A stretch of 64,000 bases of DNA, taken from positions 6,262,001 to 6,326,000 of the forward strand of contig CM037472.1 of NCBI GenBank assembly GCA_021014325.1. Direction: 5' to 3'. Source of the DNA: Plazaster borealis (Eukaryota > Echinodermata > Asteroidea > Forcipulatida > Labidiasteridae). Shown piece after piece: positions 12,501 to 24,500 of the stretch (position 1 is the stretch's first letter; each line of letters begins with the position of its first letter). The position numbers were made by a program, and so were the translations under genes. The notes under the pieces were generated by a model. The model saw only the letters and a list, made by a program, of their open reading frames with translations, did not search any database and was not told the origin of the DNA.

Positions 12501-15500
12501 TTGGATGTAATTTTAGTGTTCGGCACTCCGCTTGTAAAATTAAATATTTTATTCAAAAAGTGTTATCATTGAATTTGGCTTCCCTTGTTCAATTGAATTT
12601 GCTGTCTGGTGCACACAACCTCTTGGATAATGCTGTACATGTACATTATGCAGTGCAAAGTTTACCATTAATTTCTTGCTTCCAAGTTAATGGATAACTT
12701 CAGATAGAAAAAGCAATGTTGATTTAAGGGCAGCTATTGATCGTCATCTACTGCCATTGTCATTGTTGTACTCCATGTGTACAGTAGTAATAATGGTTAA
12801 TGAGTACCCACCCTTTCTCATTTTAAAAACAAAACGGGTCAGGATTTTTTCCTGACAGCCTTTAGGGCTCAATTAAATACAAAATCCAAACTAGACCACA
12901 AGTCTACATTCGCTGTTTAAGGGTTTAGAATTGCAAAGCTGAAGTAACCATTAGTTAATCTTCATCAGTATGGAAAAACATGTTACAGCAGGACTTGTTC
13001 GGTTGTGTGGTTACTGGCCAAATGCTAAATTTACTGGACTCTGGCCAGTGGCCAGTGGGTATGGTGAGACCCGCTCAAATTTGGTTTGAAGAGAAGAAAA
13101 AATGATGGAGTTATAATGTGAGATTACAGTTGTTGTAAGAACATTTTGGTTTAAAATCCTTTCCATCTTGCATACAAATGATGTAAGCATAGAATTTTAT
13201 CCTGCATGTTTCACGGATGGTGTTTTATGATGGGCCAAGCATGACCCCATTCTTACAATAGTAGAGGATCTAGGCTCGTATCATGCTCACATCTCTGTAC
13301 AATCCAAGCATAAATTTACCCCCAAAAAAGCTACAGCGGTTGAATGTAGGCACAAACTAATTTGGTTGGAGTGTTTATGTGCACGTACTCTATTTACATG
13401 TTTTGTATCAAAGGCAGAACCGTTTACCCCGGGGTATGCATTCTGCTGTAAACTGTGTACGTATTATCAGCCTCTCACACTTAACATCCATACAATGTAA
13501 ATGTATGCAGACAAATGCTCCACAAGTAGGCAGTCAGTCAGTCATACATTGTGTACAGTACATACATGTGCATCACACTGAATACTAAAATGGAAATTAA
13601 ATGGTCCTATAGAATCTCAACTAGAACTACAGGTAAACATCCTGTGCAGTGACAGTGCATGCGTTAGAATGTATTCTGCAGCTGTGTTTTTGTTTTGTTT
13701 GTTTGCCTCCCCCCCCCCCCTCCCCCGTATGTTTTATAGCCTACATGCAAAGTCATACCGTAGAACCAAACTGCATCTGGTGGAAGTAACAGCGAGAAAA
13801 AAATCTCCAGTTCACTTTGCAAGAATGGTTTAGTGCAGTGGTGAATGTGCACAATTAATACCTCACGGAGGCAATTGCCTCAATGCCCCTGGTCATTGCC
13901 TTGGTGCCCCTTGAAACTTTCTAATAGAAATTTACAATTTCTTCATAGAGGTGCCTTTTACAAAGGAGAAAATGCCTTGATGCCCTTGCCCTTTCAAGAC
14001 AGTAGCATCAGCCCTGACAAATGCATACAATGATGTGTTTAATAATGGAGGTGGTTTAAAATAATGCATTTTATGTTAATACCTATGAATCCAGGGAAAT
14101 GCAAAACTACTTCAAAGCTGAAAGTGAAATTTAAACAAAATAATCAGTAGGCAGTGACAATGTGATGTCACATGTACACTGTATTTCCATGCAAGTAAAC
14201 AATATGAGTGACAGTTTCAACATGGTGATCAAATTTATTTTCATTATTTCAATAAAAGATATTGCCTCCTGACAATGACTAGAGCAGGCTAGACGAAACT
14301 GTGAGACTAATTAAGAACTCACTCTGCGCGGCAGTGAAGTTAATAACGAGAATTCCCCTTGATCCACTAAGCAAAAAGAGTAGTACCGGCCGATTTCCCA
14401 CTTCCCTCCCAGATAGCAGTTAATAAGCAGGACAGTTCTTTTCAGAACTAAGTAGTCTCCCGATATCCGAAATCTACTCTGCGGCAGTAGAATAAATAGC
14501 AAGACAATTTCTTAAAGAACAAATCTACACAGCATGGTAGATATATGGCGTTACCTCAAACTGTACATAAGATACATCGTTATTAAGCATCATGTGCAGA
14601 GGTTGCAGCTCAGAGATTTTTCTCACTATACTTTTTACATCCAAAACACAAACTCCCAATTGACACATTCATTTTTTTATTATTTTTAAGTTCATGTTTG
14701 TCTTTGATTCATGAAGGAGGGGTTTATGGAAATTTCAAAAACTTCTTGTCCCCAGAAGGTCTTTATTAATGCTTTTTGGAGTGCTCAGACTATTTAGGAA
14801 AAGAAATCTTAAGTTACATTTATGAATTTAAATGATTTGGGGTTGAACAAAGAAAAATTGACTAGAGCGGGATTTGAACCAACGACCTCCGGATTAACAT
14901 GCCGGCGCTCTACCAACTGAGCTATCTTAGCCCTATGTTGGCGGTCTCCCTATTTTGTCAATATCTTTGTTCAGGGGTGCCAGTCAGAAGCCATACAACC
15001 GTTAACTGCCATGTAGCCAGGGATCACACCCAAGTTTACCATACAACCTGCTTATTATTTATGAATTTACGTTGACATTTAACTTCATGATTTGAGTGAC
15101 TAGTGTTGATTTATGCAACAGACACCCGACACTTTGCGCTTTGATTTTTCGAGAGAAAGTCATGAATATTAAGTGATTAAACTGATGTAAAATTCTATTG
15201 ACAAAATGTTGCTCGGATCTTCGCTTCTCCAAAGGAAAATTAAGTGGAAAAAAAAAGAAGAAGACCAAAAGTGTTTGCTCCATTTAATTTATTATAGAGG
15301 TGTACCCTTCTGAATAGAAGTGTAGCTGCTAGCTAACCGGCTCCAAGTTTATTATCGCAAAATGGGCAACTAACACGGTTACGACGTGTACGTGTCTGAA
15401 ATAAGGTATTGAGGTGACGACAAAGCCCAGGGCGTTTTGGGTCAGCGCTAAGGCATGTAAAGAAGTAACTCCTGAGATACTTGTCATTCTTGTCCAGTAT

Positions 15501-18500
15501 GTAGGCTCTCCTTGTGTGTAGGTGAGGATGATTACGTCGTTTTCTCCAGGAAATCATGCAATGGTTTGGAGCAGCGTTAGTTGTTCCTTGCCAGCGATAT
15601 TACTCTGGCCAAAAAGCCCCGTGGTACTGTGTCACTTAATATCAGGATCAGAAGTGTGTCATGCATATGCGGGCTGTGTTGGTTTTGTGTAAAACGCACA
15701 CGCAATCCTGTTAAACGTAACTGTGCCATGCGCGAGAAGGGATTTCAAAGACTGCCTCTTAAAAGATTTAACGATCACTGAGGATCACAGTTTTGGAAAT
15801 GTGCGTGGCATTTTTTTTCCCCATGGATGTTTTCTTTAGATTATAATGCAAGGGAATTATGATTATTTGAACAATGGCATTGAGAAGTGTTTCATTGCAG
15901 CATGATTCACTAGGTTTGATTCAGGCTAATTGAATGTATACAGGACACATGTAGTGCTTGGTAATGTTTTAAATATTTGCAGGTCTGTCAAGTGTACTGT
16001 GAATCGGATGAGACATGCATCAAGATCTTGGGGATAAACCTCGATGGTTTGGACATTGTCATTTGTTTATAGCCATGATACTCCTTAGAGACTAGAACTA
16101 ATTTCAAAGATCATATTGTAAAAGTTTAAGACATAATGTGTTGTTTTTGTAAATTCAGTTTTGATCGTTTCACATTCAATGGTGTGTGTGTGGTAATAAA
16201 CTAATAGGATGATTTCTCACAAGTGCTCCAACACTGTATCATGAAGACAGGGTCCACCCACCCCAGCATTCAAGGAAAACATCTAGATCTTATTATGCAG
16301 TATTAAAGCACTATTCTCTCAGAATGTGAACCCAGGGTTCTCCCCATGCACAAGCTAGCATATCGGGCCGATATGCGCGATTTGCGTGCCGATACTCACA
16401 AATTTTGGCCGATACGCAAACAAAAAGAGACTTTAAAATAAAATAAAATCACAAAAAACATCAAAAGAAAACCATATAGAATGCTCCAGATTGCACAGTT
16501 GGGCTTTTAAAACCAAGATAAACACCAAGTAGAAAACATTCCAAAGACCTTGTTTCAATTCAGCGCGCTTCGGCCAGACATCCACAAATTTAGGTCCAGA
16601 ATGCCCCACAGTTTTGAAAAAAAAAACCTGGGGAGAACCCTGGAATCATTTTAAAGCCATGAAGGAATTGAAATAAACCCAACCCAAATCAAACAAACAA
16701 GCAAACAAACAAACAATCAATCAATACACAAACATGTAAATGTCAATAGAATGAGGGGAACTGCCCCAATTGACAACCATTTAATAGTATGATAAACAAT
16801 TATGTTTTTGCGTTGTGTCATTAATTTAGCTTGGATCCTGGCCCTTATTGCCTCTGGCAGACAATGTCCAAAGTGATGAGCCCCGTTGCTCATCAGTGCA
16901 CTGACACAGATAACGCAGGGCTTAATTGTTGGCCGTTTATCACTAGCTAGTGTCAGTATTAATTATTCATCTGGCTCCCAACATCATTATCAATCTGGAG
17001 TGCCAGCTCCGCATATAAATGACTGTTAACAAGATGTCTGGTTTCACAGTCGGCAAACCCTGGCTGTGTGGCAATACGTTTCACAGGTCTTATGAGAGGG
17101 ATTCATGTATCTCTAGTGTAGCAGCTCGATGTGGTCTGATCCCCTCATGTGTAGATGAAATGTGCTGTTTGATTAGATATAAATAACTAGCGCATTTTAC
17201 AATAATGTATCAATGCGTTTTACATTAGTGCCCCGGTCATTCGGCCAATAAAATTTCTGTAATCTTTCTCAGCTCGCTGGGGAGAATACCGCTAGGCTTT
17301 TCCAAACACAATATCAACCTCTACCCCGGCAGGTACCCATTTACACCCATGGGTGAAGAGAAGCAATTATAGTAAAGCATCTTGCTTAGGGACACAAGTG
17401 TCAAGACCGGGACTCGAACCCACACCCCGATGACTTAACCACCAGAACTTAAATTTGATGCGGTGAACCGCTCGGCCATGACACGCCATGATATTAGACC
17501 CGAATCGTTCCGACAATTGCTACACGGTTGGACCGGGGATATGAGTTTGTGGATGATCTGCTTTCTGTGGCATCATATCTCACTCCATGCAGCCAGCGCA
17601 GAAACAATCTCAAGTAATGACTAGTTACTGATTTGTAGACACACAGTGACTGACCCCCATTTCCCATTGTAGAGGCTTTGAGGGAGCGAATGGAGAGAGC
17701 TTATCGAGTGTACACAGTTCCTGGCAAGCAATTAACTTGAAATGCAGTTTCAACATGCAATTCTTATGAGGCAATTTCACTTTAAATGCATAGTCAATAA
17801 TGAATGAGCCTTATTCAGAATCCCAATTAATCTAGTGTCAGTAAAAGTAATAGTCATAATAAATGAGAAGAAAATACATCAAAGATGAAGATCGTTTTTC
17901 TTTTGCTATAATTTATGTGTGTATGAGATTACTTTATGAGTATTTTTAGTGTATTTTGATGTGGCCATTATTTTTGTTGTTTTCGACTGTGTAACTGTAA
18001 ACAGAATTTAGTATTTTGCACAAACAGTAAACTGATAATAACAATTCCCTGGAGCTTTAAAATAATACAATATCTGGAGGCAGTAATAATAAGTCCTAAG
18101 CCAATTGTTTGTAAAATGTCGGACTTTCCCCGAGTCGCAATCTAAACAGTCTCAGCTAATCACTGGGTTTCTTCCTTCGGCAGCTGCAAGCTCGGCTTCT
18201 CTAATATTCAACTGTGAAATCAAGAGTTAATGTATTTTCACCCGGATTGGCCGTTGGTCGATTTCTGTGGCTGATGAGGCTAGGCCCCTTGCAGCTTTCT
18301 TGTCTTTCCGTCTTAGTGTTTGAAACAGGAGACCCGTGGGTCCGGGACAAGATGAGGTGCTTTTGTATTGAGATATTGCTTGTCAAAAGGTGCTTGAGCG
18401 TAAGACAGAGTAAATTAGATGCTTTAGATTGGCCAAGATGAAACAGGATGTGTGGCACAGAGGCTTTGAAAATCACCATTCTGGGAGAATTTGGTGCCTT

Positions 18501-21500
18501 TTACTTCCCGAAGTTTAGCTTTGGCGTTTTCAACAGAATAACAGGAAATTAAAAGTGACATTATGTAAATGTTTTCTTTTTGAGTTAACTTGTATGATTT
18601 TTATGCAGAGCTGTAGGATCGCCTGATAAACAGGAATATAAACCGTGAAATTACATCCCAAAATAGCTTGACAAATACATGATTATCTGTCCTATTTTTT
18701 CTCTTGCGTTTCAGGTGATGACACCAAATACATGTTAAAAATGTTGATCCCCAGCACAGTGGCAGGTTCTATTATAGGCAAAGGGGGACAAACCATTGCC
18801 CAACTACAGAAGGACACAAAAACCGTCATCAAACTATCCAAAAACAACGACTTTTATCCAGGTAAGATTATATTTTTTGTATTATTGAACAGGGTTTCCA
18901 GCAGGACCAGTTAGCTTTTCATTGCACTAGTCTGTCAGCTTTTTCACTCGTCCATATTTCATATTAAATAGGGATGCTTTTCAACACTGAACTAGCCAGC
19001 CGGACCACTAGGAGAGAATTTACACTGGTCCTTAGTTGTTTTAACTAGCATTTGGCCAGTGGACCACTGTTAAGGGAGAATGCTGCATTGTCATATTAAC
19101 CTTATGACATATTTAAGCCGCCTCTTGTAATAATATGCAGGAAAAAATGGTAGTGTAGCCCTCAAACTTTGCAATCTTTCCTCTCTCAATGCTGTGCGCT
19201 TTGCGTGATCTGTAGAGGGCGCCCTTTCAGCAAGCAGTTTCTGTCACTGGGGAGCTTGGAAAGAAGCAAAAGCTGTTGAGTCATTGAGTTTATTAGGGTT
19301 GATTGGACGAAGGAGAGGGCTGTACTGTTCATCATGGAACCCCCCTTTTTGTTTTACCACTTTTTCAGAATTGTTTAATCTTTGTAATTTTTTTTGTTTT
19401 TTTGTTGTATGTTTCTTCCTCAGTCCCACATTTATTTACCATTGTTCTGGTACATCTTGTCTTGAGCGTTGTATTTTTATTTTTTCTATTACTGTACTGT
19501 ATGTAATTTTTGAGAAGAGGAATGAACTATGAACATTCAGAATAATCAATGTTGCACAATTTTGGTCTCTATTCTAATTTGTTTTGACTCACCCACCCAC
19601 CCCAGATTTAATTTTAAAAATATTGACAGACTATTTAGTATAGCCTCTACCCTGAAGAACAAAGTAATGCCTCAAATGAAGCAGATATTTTAGATCAATG
19701 TTCTCCCAGCTCAGGAGTTTTCATTGGCTTTTCCTGGCTTCTAGAGTAGCATGCAACTTTGTAGTTGAACAGAAGCGGACATGTTTGCCATCTCTCCATC
19801 AGGCACGGAGGTCGGCTATCGAAACAATTCCTTTTATCAGCACAAACATAACAGACAACAGACGATCTGAAAGGGGCCGCTGGGCATTTTTTTATCTTCA
19901 GTTTTTCTTCTTTCTCTTATTTTAATTGTAAACTGAATTTTGATTTTAAGTTATTTCTTTTGACCCAGCAACCCACAATTTCGAAAAAAGAAGAAATCTT
20001 TAAACATTGATTAATTTGAACGGCACCTAATATAATAAAGAACTGAATATTTGTTTAGTCGATGCTGTCTGAATCTGTTTGATAAAGTAGAGGCACAAAG
20101 GGGAAAACTACCCTACACCACAAATTGCAAATGATATTGTAGTGCTCATTAGATCCCATACATTCTGGTATTGCTTGTGGAGGTGGAAATTGAGTGGTGA
20201 ATAGGATGGGATAAAGGCTTTGCTTGTCAACAGCTTCAGGCTAAATCAAGTTGTTTTGTGCAGGGGGGTGGGTATTCAGTGTGTCAACTTGTGGGTGTTT
20301 GGCAAACAACATGATGCAGGCAGGATCATTTGGTTATTACTAGATAAGTCCTCAGATTCAACCAGAATTATCAGTTAAAACTAGCATCTGGCGGGAAACG
20401 CAACAGAGGGCACCACTTTGCATCTGACATCTTAGCAGTTTTTCCAACGGTTGTAATTTTTTGTGAAAGTACCTGACGCCACTCAAAAAGTGTTTCAACA
20501 TGTGAATTAACTGGACATGCAGGCTGATAATGTATTGAAATTAGTTTGTGTTGATGTATTTGTTGTTGTTTATCTTGCTTTTTTACATATTTATTTATTT
20601 GTTTATTTTTAATCACTCTCAAATTTCCATCAAATATGGACGGGAAAGGTGACCTACCTTTTCTGTCCATTTTTTGATTGAAATTTGAGATTAATATAAA
20701 CAAATAATAATTCTCATCAATTCATATTTTGTGTGTAAGCCTGCATGTCCATTGACATGTTGAAACATGTTTTGTGTGGTTTCAGGTAATTAAAAAAAAC
20801 CCATTGTAAACTGCTAAAGTGACGTTAGAAATTGTTACCCTTTAGGCACTACTGTGTTTCTTGTCAACTGGTGTATTATGTAACACATAGAGTTTCAATA
20901 TACATACTACTGATACCAAATTTCAAAATGTGAGATTTCCCTCTACTAGTTGCCAGCTTTATTTTGCTCGTAGAAGATTTTCAAAAAACCAAACTGAAAT
21001 ATTGAACATTTGTTTCATCTTGCCTCCATGCATCTTGTAGAAAACTCTGAAAATTTAATCAGAAGATGTAGTCAGAGAAAGCATTAGTGGAGAGGGGACT
21101 CTCGAAAAAGAAAAGTTATTTATTTATGTTTGACATTTTTATTCAGCTGTTCTGTTATCCATCAGAACTCTTTTTCTTTTTTCTTTGATGTTTGAATATC
21201 AAATGTTGAGTGCCTTTGAAATTTTCATTACTACTTTGACAGAGCAAGATGGTTGGTTTAAAACATTTATCAAAATCGGTTTAGATAGGCCTAAAGTTTG
21301 ACATTAATGAAAGCTGCTACACATGAAGCTATGAAGCCTGGAATTACACATGGGCTGCCGATTCCATTGCTTCTCCATTTCCCCTCGTCATGGCCTAGGA
21401 TCCCGGTCATATCTCGTTGTGCCCCCCTGCCCCCTTTCAATGTTGAATCACATTGTTGCACGGTCTTCTGCGTTCCAGTCAACATTGATCGGGGGGGACG

Positions 21501-24500
21501 GGGGAGAGAATGTTTAGTGTCAGACAGGGAATGGTTATTGTAACGTTAGGAACGGGTTGCCCAAGCATTTTGGCCGGGATTGTAGGATCGCATTATATAT
21601 CGTACAATTCCAAATTAATTGCCCTCTTCAGGTGTGACTTTCAAAACCCGAATTATATTTTTGCAGGCAGATGAAGATGAGCTCTAATTGGTTTTTTTCA
21701 TGATACTGAGTACCAGTACAACCTAGATTTTGTCAGATATATGCGGATGAGTATGTTTCAGCCTGCGAGTGTATTGTATGCATGATGCACCATATAATTA
21801 AAGTATGTATGGCAGAGATGATTCTTTTGTGGTACCAGCAAATTTGCAGGGTTTCCCTGTGCGACTGAGAAGCAGCATTGTGCTGTGTGATGTTCCTGGA
21901 AGTACAGTAGAACACACAATTAGCAAGGATCTGATAGTTTCTTGTTGTTGGGATTTGATTGATGTTGCAGCATTCTCATGTGATGAATCGGCCCCCTGAG
22001 AGTTCCTCATACTTTTCAAAGAAGCATGGAGCATAATGTATACCATTCTAGAGACTATTTGGCAGTCATAGTTTTTCTTTGTAAAAGCTGTTATGTATGT
22101 TCATGCACGTTTCCAAGAAAAAAAAATGGGAAAAAAATCTATGGTTTTTCTTTTACAGAAAATACCTCAGCTCCGAATCTACAAATGCATACTTACTATG
22201 CGCATACGCAAGAGACACCGCTGAACAAAAACAATGTACCACCCCCAGGCACTGCACGTATCAGTATCTACAGAAAATGTATATTATTTTTACAGCGCGT
22301 CATAGTAGTGTTGCTTATCACATTCTCTCTGAAGTGCAAGCAGTTTGGTCCATATTCCGTATACCTGTGCTATTAAAACAATAATAGAATCAACTGAAGC
22401 AAACTCATTATATGGTCTTTCTGTGCTGAAACACAGTGTGTATCATCGTGTTACTAAGATCCAAAATGGTGGGTTTTTTCAACGCTGAAATATTGCACCA
22501 AAGTGTTCTCAGTGTATTTCTCTCACTTGATTTAATATTGTACATCTGCCTTAATTGTACCAGCATTTATTTGTCACTGTGTTTACGTGTACCCATACTT
22601 GAAAATGCATTGTATTTTCTCCAGCCCTAACCAGCCACTATGTGGGCATTGTAAATTATGTTTTTCATTAGTATTTTGTGTTTGTGTGTACAAACACAGC
22701 CTTGGAGATGTAGAGTGTGTGATCGTGTAGTGATATATTTGGACTCAGTCACTGAATATGAAATTGGAGATATTGTTTGTACAGGTATACCCTTTATGTT
22801 GATCAGGTTAACCTCCAATATTAAATTGGAATACCCAGTTTTCTATCATTTGAGTATGTTGCCATCAAGATTTTAAAAAACGAAAAAGAGGTATTTGACA
22901 AAATTTGATTGCAATTTTATGCTTGTTCAATCTCTTAAAGTTTGAAGCGAAGAACAAAAAGCCCTGCCAAATACAATTTCCATTCAGGCATTGGGAAACA
23001 ACGACTGCTAATGAGCAATGACATGATGTTTTGCTTGTGATGCGTGGTTTCCACAGAGCAGTTGGGCAGGGGTAATAGTGTCTGGTTGGTTAACTGGTTC
23101 ACTGAGGGCGAGATGTGATCACTTGATGTATGTAATTGAACGCAGGGCTCATAAGACCTTACTCACGCTCTGACCCTCCTTGTCAGGTACCCTGCACTCA
23201 CAAGGACTGGGCACATTGACATACTGCACAGTCACAGTACCGAGTCTGAATAGTAGCCAGACTATTTGGTATCAAGCATTGGTTATGTCTTGTGTTCTAT
23301 GATTGCTCTTTTGGGAGGGAGTACTTACCTGTGTAAGTTGCTTGCTTGATGCATTTGCCTTCTCGATTATGCATTTCCTACCTATTTTCCTGGCAGCTGA
23401 AATTGACAGGATATTGTTTTGTTTTTGAAGAGCCAACTTTGGTAACAACTTACTCCAGAGTACATGTATGACCTAGAATCATTGTGACCTCCTGATAATA
23501 AATTATATCTATTCCACGACACTGGGCCCTGATTCTGAATCTGAAAAAGAAGACGTAGTTCGTATTTCACAGACTCTGAAGTGCCTTTAGATTTGTTTGA
23601 CATTATAGTAGTGGTGGGGTCGTGGATCATGAGCGGTCATGAGGGGTCGACAGATCCTTGAGGCGTTTCTTATGAGTTATTTGAGTTTGATCTCCTGGCG
23701 TTCACGATAAATCAAAGAGTGGAAAGTCCCTGAAGGAATTTTGCTATTTTGGAAACAGGGGGAAAAAGGGGTATGGCTGGAAAAATGTCAATTTTGTTGT
23801 GTAGGCCTATATCATGTCTTTGACTCGCCAGACAAGTGAAACTCCAAGTCTCTTCATGGTGATGAAAGGAAAGCGATTTGTTTAATACAAAAGCCAAAAG
23901 CCGCACGTGTAGCGTAATAGTACACCCATGGAGTTAATTACTTCTCAGATGTTGAAATATTTAGGGGCTAGAGTAAAGCTACATTACACTCTTTCCAAAG
24001 ATAACTCACCATTGAGATGCGTGGATAAGTTGTAGCAAATCTTGTGCACCAAGCAAAATACTTGTTTGTCATGTCTGACGTTGTGGCTGCGACTGAGGTG
24101 GCTGTGACAGTTGCCATGGACCTCCTACGCTTCAATGCATGTCAATGTGATCAAGCCACAGCTGCAGCTGCTGCTTATTCAGACATGGCCAGACCCTGTC
24201 CACATTATTTCTAGGTCTACACTGTACTTAACTCTAAACGCTTTTTGTTTGCGTTTTGAACGTAAAATAATTTTTGAAATTCTGTACATAATATGAAAAA
24301 AGTGCTTCTCATCAAACAAAATGTATCTTGCTGATTTGTGTTGCCTTATGTTGTACATCCCAAAGTAAATAGTATTTCTTGAATGATAATGCCCTCTCGT
24401 GATAACATGTGTACTATGTGCCGTATAAGTACGATTGATGACACTTTTTGAGTACATAAAAAAGATTGTACATGTTCGATAATGTCGCTTTCGAAATACA

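Larger units (their letters stand above)
565..18714 (+). other. Intron 1 of NOVA (18,150 bp)
   Basis: Donor GTAAGT, acceptor TTTCAG, phase 1. The intron carries SINEs, minisatellites, inverted-repeat elements and C/G homopolymers, listed separately. Between them (for example 565-4090, 5330-6460, 8420-10015, 11760-12400 and 15060-16330) I see only AT-rich unique-looking DNA with no supported gene. 15290-15790 and 16800-17150 are repeat-poor with higher GC or homeodomain-type TAATTA cores. Confidence 0.93.

Noticed and set aside
14862..14933. tRNA-like sequence with good box A and box B (minus strand)
   Set aside because: The acceptor stem does not pair, and the same unit with the same leader and tail recurs at 4092, 37200 and 39081. 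It is a SINE head, not a tRNA gene.
17400..17487. Second tRNA-like sequence with class II features (minus strand)
   Set aside because: It continues into a SINE body and lacks a proper acceptor stem.
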